The notes: generated from the letters alone by a model not told the origin. Counted from the first letter of the stretch, positions 42,471-50,290 are shown. The stretch is 64,000 bases of DNA from Sphaerisporangium sp040683095 (GCF_040683095.1 NZ_JBFBCI010000007.1:1-64000); one strand, 5' to 3'. Numbers and translations: made by a program.

Positions 42471-42491
42471 ATATCTGCTGAACGGTAGATG
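42471..42491 (+). promoter_or_regulatory. Shared dyad operator, kinase copy
   Basis: ATATCTGCTGAACGGTAGAT followed by G, an imperfect inverted repeat ending 60 bases before the histidine kinase ATG. It matches the site before the lipoprotein-ABC operon at all but two positions. The two changes (T for C, both in symmetric half-site positions) weaken the palindrome. It probably gives the response regulator control of its own kinase gene. Confidence 0.65.
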
Positions 42492-42551
42492 CGAAAAATT
42501 CTCCAGAATGCCATGCGCCGCCGCTTTAATGGAACTGCATAGACTTCCCCC

Positions 42552-43733
42552 ATGCAGGGAATGGTCGCATCGACTCAACTCCGCCGGCTCACGTACGGGG
42601 CGGCGCTCGTCATAATGCTCTCTCCCGCGCTCCTCGCCGGGCCCGGCGACCTCGTCGTCGCCATCCCGGCGGTGGCGGCACTGACCGCCGCCATCCTCCC
42701 GTGGCCGATCGGGCGCGTTTCTCTCGCCATGGTCGCCGGCTTTCTCGCGACGCTTTCCATCATTCTCGATTTCGCCTACTTCGGCCGGGCCCACACCGCG
42801 TTGTTATGGCTCCCCGTCGAGGTGCTCGGCCTGACGATCCTCCTGGGACGGGTCGTCCGCGAGGTGCGGGGCCGCCTGCTCCTCCTGATCGCGGGAGTGA
42901 CGGGGATCGCGCCTTTCGCGGCACCTCTTCGGTTCACCCTCCGGGCCCCCTCACCCGACTGGGAACTCTTGGTCGCCGCCGTCTTCATGGTGACGTTCGC
43001 CGTGGGCTTGGCGGCCGGAGTGGGGCTCTACCTGCGGTCACTGGACAATCAGCGGCGGCGTGCCGTGACGGAGGCACGCCGGGACCAGCGACTGGAACTG
43101 GCCCGCGATCTGCACGATTTCGTCGCACACGAGATGACGGGAATCCTCCTGGAAGTGCAGGCCGCCCGCGTACGCGAATACGACCCCGTGGAGAACCGCG
43201 CGCTGCTCGCCCGGTTGGAGGACGCCGGCCAGCGCGCGCTCGACTCCATGGACGAGACATTGCGGCTGATGCGCGGTTCCGACCGCCACCCGGGCGAGGG
43301 AGAGGCGGAACCGCTGCGCCCGCACGGCCTCAGCGAACTCCCCGGCCTGGCCCGCCGCTTCCGCGAGAGCACCGCCGCCCATACCCTGCTGCATATGGAG
43401 GAGGACCTGGTCGACCTCCTCTCCCGTCAGGTACAGCGGGCGATCTTCCACGTGGTCCTGGAAGGGCTGACCAACGTGCGCAGACACGCCGGGAAGGTCA
43501 CCGAGGTGTCGGTGACGGTCAGACGCATCGCCGACGACCAGGTGGAGGCCGCGGTCACCGACAACGGCAACCGGAACTCTCTTCCGAAGGACAACCGCCG
43601 CGGCGGCGCCGGCCTCATCGGACTGAACGAGCGCATCGCGGCCATCGGCGGCACCCTGACCGCCGGCCCCCAGGAAAGGGGTTGGCGCATCACCGCACAC
43701 ATCCCCATCCCCCAAGCCGCCCCCGCCCTCTAG
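42552..43733 (+). CDS. Membrane histidine kinase of the HisKA_3 group
   Basis: A 393-residue sensor kinase with about five membrane segments (residues 15-160), little extracellular sequence, and a HisKA_3 dimerisation domain with phospho-acceptor His188 (ARDLHDFVAHEMTG). The HATPase domain follows with its N-box (GLTNVRRHAG) and a G-box in RGGAGLIGLNERI. This layout, sensing within the membrane, is typical of DesK/LiaS-like kinases that report envelope stress. A TTA codon lies at 42804. It converges with the methyltransferase gene. Confidence 0.9.
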   Translation: MQGMVASTQLRRLTYGAALVIMLSPALLAGPGDLVVAIPAVAALTAAILPWPIGRVSLAMVAGFLATLSIILDFAYFGRAHTALLWLPVEVLGLTILLGRVVREVRGRLLLLIAGVTGIAPFAAPLRFTLRAPSPDWELLVAAVFMVTFAVGLAAGVGLYLRSLDNQRRRAVTEARRDQRLELARDLHDFVAHEMTGILLEVQAARVREYDPVENRALLARLEDAGQRALDSMDETLRLMRGSDRHPGEGEAEPLRPHGLSELPGLARRFRESTAAHTLLHMEEDLVDLLSRQVQRAIFHVVLEGLTNVRRHAGKVTEVSVTVRRIADDQVEAAVTDNGNRNSLPKDNRRGGAGLIGLNERIAAIGGTLTAGPQERGWRITAHIPIPQAAPAL

Positions 43734-43904
43734 TCGTCCCTCCCATGAGGGCTGTGAACAGGCTTCTTCGCCGCCGTCCTGAGGACAGCTTTGCCGATCT
43801 CTACTGCGGCGAGCATCCGGGGGAGGAATTCGTCGGGGACCGAGCCCAGGCCCAGCCCGGCCGCTCGCGCGGTCTCGGTGAGCTTGTCCCGCTGCCGGCC
43901 GGGG

Positions 43905-45125
43905 TTACCAGCTGATCGTCAGACGGGTGTCGGGACGTTCGATACGGACGCCGGGGCCGAGTTCGTCGTCGGAGGTCCCGGCGCGGTGGGCGGTGATGAT
44001 CGGCCGGGCAGGTCGGGTGTGGTTCCAGCCCCGCAGGAGGTCGACGAGCCGGGCGGTGAGGCGGCGGCTGTCGGGTCCGTGGGCGACTACGCCGATCTCG
44101 CGGGAGACGGGGCCGTGCGGGCGGGCGGTGATGTAGGCGAGGGTGCCGCCGTTGTACAGGCCGGCTCCCGCCCACCGCAAGGCCGGGTCGGCGATCCCGG
44201 ACTTACGGGCATCAGCGCTCACCGACAGGCGAGCGAACCCGCGGGTGGTCGTGGCCAGCCACAGGTCAAGATGTTCGACGGGTTCGTGGTCGGTCACGTT
44301 GATGCCGGTCCAGTGCGTGTGGGCTGGATGGGTGAGGGTCTGTGCCAGGGCGGGGATATCGGGGCTTTCGGCGGTGGCCGTGTTGAGGGTGATCTGGTCG
44401 GTGAGCGGGATCGAGGCGGTGGTGTCGGCGGCGGAGCCACCGCGCATCGGTACGAACCCGCACACGCGGGCGTGGCTGGCGACCAGTTCACCGGTCGGCT
44501 GGAGGTCGAGGGCGAGGGAGCGAGTGAGGCCGCTGCCGTGCAGGCGGATCGGAATGACGATCCGCCCGGCGGGGGCGAGTTGGTCCCACCAGGCGTGGGA
44601 GATGTCCCAGGCTCCGGCGGTAACGATGATCCGGTCGTAGGGTGCGGCTTCGGCCCAGCCTGTGGCGCCGTCGCCGCAGATGGTGGTGACGGTGGAGTAT
44701 CCGGCTTTGTCGAGGGCGGCACGGGCCCCGTTGGTCAGGTCCTGGTCGATCTCGATGGTGACGACGCGGCCGTGCGGTCCCGTGATCTCCGCGAGGAGCG
44801 CGGCGTTGATGCCGGTCGCCGCGCCGATCTCCAGGATGGTGTGGCCTGGGCGGACGTCGAGGTCTTCGGCTTGGCCGGCGACGATGTTCGGGGAGGACGC
44901 CGAGGACTGGGCGGTGCCGTCGGGGGCGCATTTGGTCACCACGACCTTCGGCTGGTATGCCTCGGCCAGGTCGACGCCGGGCAGGAACACCTGGCGCGGG
45001 ACGGTCCGGAACGCGGCCTCGACGGCGGCGGTGCGGAACGTGCCGAGGCTGAGAATGCGGTCGGCCAGGGCGTTGCGGAGCGCTGCAGGATCAAGGGCGA
45101 CGGAGTCGGCGGTGTCTGCGGTCAC
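43905..45125 (-). CDS. PCMT-like methyltransferase of the FxLD lanthipeptide type
   Basis: A 406-residue protein with a protein-L-isoaspartate methyltransferase fold (SAM motif ILEIGAATGINAALLAEI) and a C-terminal extension of about 200 residues ending TRLTISW. The combination matches methyltransferases described for FxLD lanthipeptide systems. Related enzymes convert Asp to isoaspartate in ribosomal peptides. No FxLD precursor, LanB/LanC-like dehydratase or cyclase lies in the window, so it is an orphan here. It diverges from nothing and ends 172 bases from the kinase gene. Acquisition or cluster decay are both possible. Confidence 0.75.
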   Translation of the reverse strand: MTADTADSVALDPAALRNALADRILSLGTFRTAAVEAAFRTVPRQVFLPGVDLAEAYQPKVVVTKCAPDGTAQSSASSPNIVAGQAEDLDVRPGHTILEIGAATGINAALLAEITGPHGRVVTIEIDQDLTNGARAALDKAGYSTVTTICGDGATGWAEAAPYDRIIVTAGAWDISHAWWDQLAPAGRIVIPIRLHGSGLTRSLALDLQPTGELVASHARVCGFVPMRGGSAADTTASIPLTDQITLNTATAESPDIPALAQTLTHPAHTHWTGINVTDHEPVEHLDLWLATTTRGFARLSVSADARKSGIADPALRWAGAGLYNGGTLAYITARPHGPVSREIGVVAHGPDSRRLTARLVDLLRGWNHTRPARPIITAHRAGTSDDELGPGVRIERPDTRLTISW

Positions 45126-45213
45126 TGCTGTGACCTTAGTGGCCAGGTACGGGACGCGAGGCGTTCCGCCGGCGGTCCTGTGGTCGTCACGTCGCCGCTG
45201 CCCATGATTCGCT

Positions 45214-45537
45214 TCATTCGCCCGCCACCGCGAACCACACCGTCCGGCCCGCCGCGTCGTCCCTCCAGCCCCAGGCCTCGGACAGTTCCCGTACGAGCCG
45301 CAGCCCCCGGCCGCTCTCGGCCAGCAGGCGATTCAGAACCGTACGGCCGTCAGTACGCCCTGGCAGCGATGGTTCGTATGCCCGCTGTCCCGAGATGCGC
45401 GCGGAGACCAGGATCGACTTGACCGTGGTGGTCGCGTGCAACACCCACCATGTTCGACGCCGCGACACCGGAGGACGGCGGTCCGGAACGGTCGAGCGAG
45501 GTCGGGCTGGTTCATACGGTTTCTCCGTCTCACTCAT
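45214..45537 (-). pseudogene. Fragment of an ATP-binding (RsbW/HATPase) regulator
   Basis: The frame encodes 107 residues, but only the last 35 are recognisable: ESGRGLRLVRELSEAWGWR, the G2 box and end of a serine-kinase-like HATPase. The N and G1 boxes are absent, so it cannot bind ATP normally. The ATG overlaps the end of the ABC fragment (ATGAGTGA), so it might still be translated. Confidence 0.5.
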
Positions 45538-45960
45538 GACTGGGCGGTGGTTGTCGTTCTGCAGATCGGCGCTCCAGGAGGAGATGCGGCGCTGCGTGGT
45601 CGGTGAACGTGCCATGCACACCGAATACCTGTGCGAGCAGTGCCGGTGTGAGCACGGTGGTGGGTGACCCCGCGGCGGCGATGCGGCCGTGGTCGAGCAC
45701 GATCACGTGGTCTGCGTAGCGGACGGCGAGGTCGAGGGTGTGCAGTGCGGCGATGACGGTGATCCCGCTGGACGCGGCCAGTCCGAGCACGTCGAACTGA
45801 TGGCCGGGATCGAGGTGGTTCGTCGGCTCGTCCAGGGCGAGCACTTCGGGATCGCCGATGAGGGCACGGGCGAGGAGAACCCGCTGTCGTTCACCCCCGG
45901 ACAGGAGCGAAACTGGACGTTCGGCGAGTTCGAGCACCCCGACTCGCGACATTGCGTCAG
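45530..45960 (-). pseudogene. C-terminal half of a siderophore-type ABC ATPase
   Basis: Contains signature LSGGERQRVLLARAL, Walker B EVLALDEPTNHLD and the switch His of a FecE/FepC-like ATPase, but no Walker A. Similarity starts abruptly at about 45960, where the sequence joins an AraC fragment on the other strand. The frame continues to 46075 only as antisense of that fragment. Confidence 0.75.
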
Positions 45961-46063
45961 TCAGGTGTGCGGCGTCGGCACCCCAGCGAACTTCCGGCAG
46001 CGCTTCCGCCGCACCACAGGGACCACACCGAGCGAGTACCGCCAGGCCTTCGCCGTGATCTGA
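45950..46063 (+). pseudogene. C-terminal fragment of an AraC-family regulator
   Basis: Only the last helix-turn-helix remains: CGVGTPANFRQRFRRTTGT then TPSEYRQAF, as in GlxA-type AraC regulators. The rest of the gene is missing; upstream sequence belongs to the inverted ABC fragment. Confidence 0.7.
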
Positions 46064-46091
46064 CCCCTGTCCCACCGACGTTCATTGCAGC

Positions 46092-46265
46092 CGGGGCGGC
46101 AGGCCACCCGCCTTCGACCACGAGGCGTACAAGCAACGCGACACCGTCGAGCGGTGCATCGACCGCCTCAAATGGCGTGGCCTGGCCACCCGCTACGAGA
46201 AGACCGTAGCCATCTACCTGGCAGGACTCCACATCGTGGGCATCTTCATCTGGTCCGCAAGGTGA
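46092..46265 (+). mobile_element. IS5-type transposase remnant
   Basis: An open segment encoding the end of an IS5-family (DDE) transposase: GGRPPAFDHEAYKQRDTVER, then CIDRLKWRGLATRYEKT, including the catalytic Glu of the VER motif. It ends at TGA 46263. The N-terminal part and terminal repeats are missing, so the element is dead. It marks the right edge of the foreign DNA next to the AsnC-type core gene. Confidence 0.75.
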
Positions 46266-46280
46266 TCCAAACGAAACGGC

Positions 46281-46568
46281 CTAGTCGGCCTCGGCGAAGC
46301 CGATGCTGAACGCGGCGTCGAGGTCGTGCTTGCTGTAGGTGCGGAAGGCGAGGTGGGTCTCGGTCGCGAGGACGCCCCCCACCTTGTTGATGCGCCCGGG
46401 GATGACCTCGGCGATCTCGTCATAGTGCGGGACGCGGACCATCGCCACCAGGTCGTAGTCACCGGTGATCGAATAGACCTCGCTCACCCCGTCGAGCTCG
46501 GCGATCGTCTCGGCTACCTCGGGAATCCGGTCGACCTCCGCCTTGATGTGCACGATCGCGGTGATCAT
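46281..46568 (-). CDS. Stand-alone AsnC/Lrp effector-binding domain
   Basis: A 95-residue RAM domain (Lrp ligand-binding part) without a helix-turn-helix. Residues ITAIVHIKAEVDRIPE and GDYDLVAMVRV are typical. Such proteins form rings, bind amino acids and may act by pairing with full-length Lrp regulators. GAAGGAGAG precedes the ATG at 46568. In Streptomyces-like chromosomes this gene lies a few genes from trpD. Here about 39 kb separate them, which frames the insertion. Confidence 0.88.
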   Translation of the reverse strand: MITAIVHIKAEVDRIPEVAETIAELDGVSEVYSITGDYDLVAMVRVPHYDEIAEVIPGRINKVGGVLATETHLAFRTYSKHDLDAAFSIGFAEAD

Positions 46569-46792
46569 CAGCGCTCTCTCCTTCAAGTACGGCCTGCGCC
46601 CGACTCTAGCGCCGCCACCACTCACCCACAGCCACCGGCTCTCACCAGCCGACCCACCGCCACCGGCGCCGATCGGCGAAGCGGCCCCGGCCGCCTCACC
46701 CGCAGGCAGTCCTTCCGGTTCGCGCCCCGCGCGGTGAAAGCGGCGCATCGGACATCTGATCTGCGGATCCGGTTCGGCCGGTTGAGATGCCA

Positions 46793-46823
46793 GGCTGAGA
46801 GCCCTGGTCGAGGGCTCTCAGCC
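46793..46823. terminator. Perfect hairpin before the toxin-antitoxin genes
   Basis: Arms GGCTGAGAGCCCT and AGGGCTCTCAGCC, 13 bases each, with loop GGTCG. There is no T-run. It is likely a terminator for transcripts reading rightward through the IS remnant, or an operator. Confidence 0.55.
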
Positions 46824-46950
46824 CCGCACGCTGCCCGCCGTTTTCGTCTGGGGGGCAGCCGCTCGTTCTTTCACTGAACGTAATGATTCATTTGCGAAGC
46901 GTGAAAACATCGGCTGGGGCCCCGGTAGGATCGCCGGTATGATTCTTAGT

Positions 46951-47229
46951 ATGGCCACCACGAAGATCACGGTTACCATTCCCGAGGAGCTTGCCGCTTA
47001 CATCCGGGAGCAGGTGGAGTCCCGCCATTTCGACTCGGTTTCCGCGTTCATGACGCGAGCCGCCGAGAGCCTTCGAGACTTCGATCCCCTGGACCTTCTG
47101 ATCGCCAGCATGGTGGCGGAGACGGGGGAGCCGGATGATGACGCCAAGGCCTGGGCGAACGAAGCTCTGGCGAAGGCTCGTGAGGCGAAGCGCGGTGGTG
47201 CTTCCGGTGCGGTGGGTGACGCGGCGTGA
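46951..47229 (+). CDS. Ribbon-helix-helix antitoxin
   Basis: A 92-residue protein with an N-terminal ribbon-helix-helix (TTKITVTIPEELAAYIRE, then FDSVSAFMTRAAES) of the CopG/ParD kind and an acidic tail that should wrap the toxin. The ATG 46951 fits better than 46939, which adds four residues. The stop overlaps the PIN toxin start (GTGA). Confidence 0.8.
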   Translation: MATTKITVTIPEELAAYIREQVESRHFDSVSAFMTRAAESLRDFDPLDLLIASMVAETGEPDDDAKAWANEALAKAREAKRGGASGAVGDAA

Positions 47230-47627
47230 GCTCCCTTCCCGAATACGTTCTCGACTCCGGAGCCTTGATCGCTCTTGAAAGGGCGGATCCGCGGATGACG
47301 GATCTGCTGATGCAGGTTCGGCGGGGCCAGGCCCGCCTGGTGCTGCCCGATGCGGTTCTCGCGCAGGTGTGGCGGGGCGGTCGCGGGCGTCAGGCCCGTA
47401 CGGCCGCATTGCTCGGTCTCAAGCCTGAGCAGTGCGTGAAGGTCCCTCTGGACACCGAGTCCGCCAAGCGGATCGGCGTGAGAATCGGCGAATCGGGTCA
47501 CGCGGATGTCGTGGACGTCCAGGTGGCGACGCTGGGAGAAGAGTTGCGCGCAGCGGTGATCACCTCTGATCGGGAGGACATCCTCCGCGTCAGTGCAGAG
47601 CTCAAGGAACGCGTGATCGAGATTTGA
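47226..47627 (+). CDS. PIN-domain toxin (VapC-like)
   Basis: A 133-residue PIN ribonuclease. The acidic residues expected at the active site are present in VLDSGALIALE, HADVVDVQVA and TSDREDI. It is coupled to the upstream antitoxin by overlapping start and stop codons. The GTG start at 47226 is fixed by this overlap. Confidence 0.82.
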   Translation: MSSLPEYVLDSGALIALERADPRMTDLLMQVRRGQARLVLPDAVLAQVWRGGRGRQARTAALLGLKPEQCVKVPLDTESAKRIGVRIGESGHADVVDVQVATLGEELRAAVITSDREDILRVSAELKERVIEI

Positions 47628-47668
47628 CCGGCTATTCCAGCGCTGGGAAGGGTGGTGCGCTGCCCGTT

Positions 47669-48109
47669 TCACATGTCGTCGGGCAGTAACCGGAAGGACT
47701 CATGGCTGGTGAGGGGGCGAACGGCGCGGAAATGTCTGCGGTCCAAGGAGAAGATCGCGTCGGTACGGAACTCCGCGGCAAGGGCGCAGTTCATGGCGTC
47801 GGTGAGTCCGACGTCCATCGTCTTGTAGCGAGCCATGAGAGCACGCGCGGTACGCAGGTGCGGAGAAACCTCGGGCATCTCGTATCGCTTGATGTCGACC
47901 TCGTCCATGATGTGATCGAGAGCCTTGATCGCTGTCTGCGAGCCGTCGGCGCTTGTGAGCAAGTAGTCCAGTTCGGCCAGCACCAGTGGAGAGATCACCA
48001 GGTGTCCGACGCTCCCACGGGCCTTCACGCAGGCGGCGTGCTCCGTATCCGCTCCATTGAACATGGCGAGAAGGGCGGAGGTGTCAGCGATGGCGACGGG
48101 TACTGTCAC
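47669..48109 (-). CDS. vapC: PIN-domain toxin of a second toxin-antitoxin pair
   Basis: A 146-residue VapC-type PIN protein with the four acidic positions in IADTSALLAMF, LVLAELDYLL, VGLTDAMNCALA and FSLDRRHF. It overlaps the end of its antitoxin gene by four bases. It converges with the first pair; only 41 bases separate the two toxin genes. Confidence 0.88.
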   Translation of the reverse strand: MTVPVAIADTSALLAMFNGADTEHAACVKARGSVGHLVISPLVLAELDYLLTSADGSQTAIKALDHIMDEVDIKRYEMPEVSPHLRTARALMARYKTMDVGLTDAMNCALAAEFRTDAIFSLDRRHFRAVRPLTSHESFRLLPDDM

Positions 48110-48366
48110 AGCCCGAAACCCTCCGCGAGCATCTCGTCGGCCCGCGCCGAGAGATCGCCCGGGCCGAAGAACAAGGGCAGATCGTCATCGTCGCCCATGG
48201 GGTCGGTCGGGTACGGAAGCGGCGGCTCGGCCTTGTCGGCGGGCACCAGAGTGGCGATGTGCCGCCCGTTCTTGGTCACGGCTATGGTCTCCCCGTGTTC
48301 CGCGGCCGCGAGAATGCGTGCGGACTGTTGGTTGAATTCACGCGCGGTGGTCTCCACGCCTTCCAA
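48106..48366 (-). CDS. vapB: Phd/YefM-type antitoxin
   Basis: An 86-residue antitoxin. The N-terminal fold VETTAREFNQQSARILAAAE followed by GETIAVTKNGRHIATLVP is typical of Phd/YefM, and an acidic Pro-rich C-terminus would bind the toxin. A GTG two codons inside (VETTARE) is an alternative start. It is translationally coupled to the vapC gene that follows. Confidence 0.87.
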   Translation of the reverse strand: MEGVETTAREFNQQSARILAAAEHGETIAVTKNGRHIATLVPADKAEPPLPYPTDPMGDDDDLPLFFGPGDLSARADEMLAEGFGL

Positions 48367-48550
48367 GGTACTACTTATGTACTACGTGGCTGCTCGATGC
48401 GGCCTCCGCTCTGGTGTGGCGTCGGTCCGGCCTTCGGAGGCGTGACGGGAAAGATCTTACCATTGCTTGGCGTGCCTGTTCGGGTGCGCTACGTGATGGA
48501 GTGCCGGTGGCCGACCTTGTCGCTCGCCCGAATGGGCCATGTCGTTCACG

Positions 48551-50290
48551 TCAGCGGAGGGGTCTGCCCTCGCGGGGCTGGGTGGCCTCCAGGCCCTGGT
48601 ACGCGCGGTCGATGCGTTCCTTGAGGCGGCCCGCGCCCCTCGCGGGGAGGCTCCAGGTGCCGTCCACGCGCACCAGGCGCACGCCGGGGGAGTCAAGCCA
48701 GCGCAGGATGCACTCGGTCTCCTCGGCTCCGGCGGCGGGCAGGGGACCGGGGCCGGGGATCACGGTCTCGGCGGTCGCGACCAGCGCGTCGACGTAGGGC
48801 GTCGGGTGGGCGCCCTTCGGCATCACGCCCGCCGCGGCCAGCCTGCCGTGCCGGACGACGTGGATGTCCCACCCGCCGCCGAAGGCCGGGCTCGCGGCGA
48901 TCATCTCGGGGATGCCGGTCAGCGACCGCAGGCGCTGCATGCGCGCGGCCGTGCGCACGTACACGGCGAGCCGGTCGCGGTCGACGGCGGCCTCCTCGTA
49001 GCGCTGCTCGGCGGCGAGCCGCTCCATGCGGGCCTGGAGCGCCGCGAACACCGGGCCTGGATCCTGCTCCATGGCGGACTTGGCGATGTCGACGTGGCGG
49101 TGGTAGTCGTCGACGGTCTGCCGGCCCTCGCAGGGCGCGCCGCAGCGGCCCATCTCGGCCAGCGCGCAGGCGGACCGGCGGGTGCGCGGGGTGATGCGCT
49201 CGGTGCACTGGCGTAAGGGCACGGCCTCGTGCAGCGCCGTCCTGGCGTCCTCGGCGCCGCGGGTGGAGGTGAAGGGGCCGAGGTAGGTGGCCGCGTCGCC
49301 CTTGACCTCGCGGACGATCGACAGGCGCGGGAACGGCTCGTCGGTGAGCTTGAGCCAGAAGACCTTCTCGGGGAAGCGTGAGCGCCGGTTGTAGCGCGGT
49401 TTGGTGGAGCCGATGAGGCGCAGCTCTCTGACCTCGGCCTCCAGCCCGGTGGCGCAGATGATCGGCCGGACGCGCTGGGCGATGCCGATCATCTCGCGGA
49501 TGCGGGGCCGGGTCTCGCTCGCGGTGAAGTAGGACCGCACGCGCTGGCGCAGGTCGCCGCTCTTGCCGACGTACAGCGCCTCGCCGCGGTCGTCCTCGAA
49601 GACGTAGACGCCCGGGGCGCTCGGGATCGCGGCCGCGAGGTGGCGTTTGCGCTTCTGCTCGGGCGTGGGGGCCCGCACGAAGCCCTTGAGCTCCTCCAGG
49701 GTGTGCACCCCGTACGCCCCGACGCGCTCGATCAGGACGTGGAGGACGTCGACGGTGGCCTTGGCGTCGGCCAGGGCGCGGTGGCAGGGCTCGGTGGAGC
49801 TTCTGAAGACCCGGGCCAGCGTGGAGAGCTTGCAGTTGGGCACCTCGTCGCGGGTGAGGACGCGGCGGGCGAGATCGGCGGTGTCGACCACCGGGTTGGC
49901 GGGGGGAGGGTAGCCGCCGGCCTGGCAGACGGCCTTGACGAAGCCGACGTCGAACGGGGCGTTGTGCGCGACGAGCGTGGACCCGCGGATGAACTCCAGG
50001 AAGGACGGCAGGACCTGCTCGACGCGGGGGGCGGCCATCACCATGACGTCGGTGATGCCGGTCAGGACGGTGATGAACGGGGGGATGGGACGGCCGGGAT
50101 CGACCAGGGTGGCGAACTCGCCGAGCACCTCGCCCCCGCGCACCTTGACCGCGCCGATCTCGGTGATGGCGTGCTCAGAGGGGGAGCCGCCGGTCGTCTC
50201 CAGGTCGAACACGACGAAGGTCACCTGGTCGAGGGGCGTGCCCAGCTCGTCCAGCGTTCCTTGAACCCCGATCTCCACGTCCATGACCAT
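48551..50290 (-). CDS. DEDDh exonuclease fused to a GIY-YIG/UvrC-like domain
   Basis: About 579 residues. The N-terminal part is a DnaQ-like 3'-5' exonuclease (VVFDLETTGG, VAHNAPFDVGF). The middle is a GIY-YIG nuclease as in UvrC (PGVYVFEDDRGEALYVGKSG), followed by a Cys cluster and a UvrB/C-interaction helix (EQRYEEAAVDRDRL). The fusion is widespread and conserved in Actinobacteria and is thought to act in DNA repair; its exact substrate is not known to me. Start ATG 50290 or 50284 (MDVEIG). The longer frame to 50416 has no support. Confidence 0.88.
   Translation of the reverse strand: MVMDVEIGVQGTLDELGTPLDQVTFVVFDLETTGGSPSEHAITEIGAVKVRGGEVLGEFATLVDPGRPIPPFITVLTGITDVMVMAAPRVEQVLPSFLEFIRGSTLVAHNAPFDVGFVKAVCQAGGYPPPANPVVDTADLARRVLTRDEVPNCKLSTLARVFRSSTEPCHRALADAKATVDVLHVLIERVGAYGVHTLEELKGFVRAPTPEQKRKRHLAAAIPSAPGVYVFEDDRGEALYVGKSGDLRQRVRSYFTASETRPRIREMIGIAQRVRPIICATGLEAEVRELRLIGSTKPRYNRRSRFPEKVFWLKLTDEPFPRLSIVREVKGDAATYLGPFTSTRGAEDARTALHEAVPLRQCTERITPRTRRSACALAEMGRCGAPCEGRQTVDDYHRHVDIAKSAMEQDPGPVFAALQARMERLAAEQRYEEAAVDRDRLAVYVRTAARMQRLRSLTGIPEMIAASPAFGGGWDIHVVRHGRLAAAGVMPKGAHPTPYVDALVATAETVIPGPGPLPAAGAEETECILRWLDSPGVRLVRVDGTWSLPARGAGRLKERIDRAYQGLEATQPREGRPLR

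Noticed and set aside
43791..45422. Plus-strand 543-residue Gly/Val-rich frame
   Set aside because: It is the reverse strand of the FxLD-type methyltransferase gene. It shows no recognisable domain and its low complexity follows from the codon pattern on the other strand.
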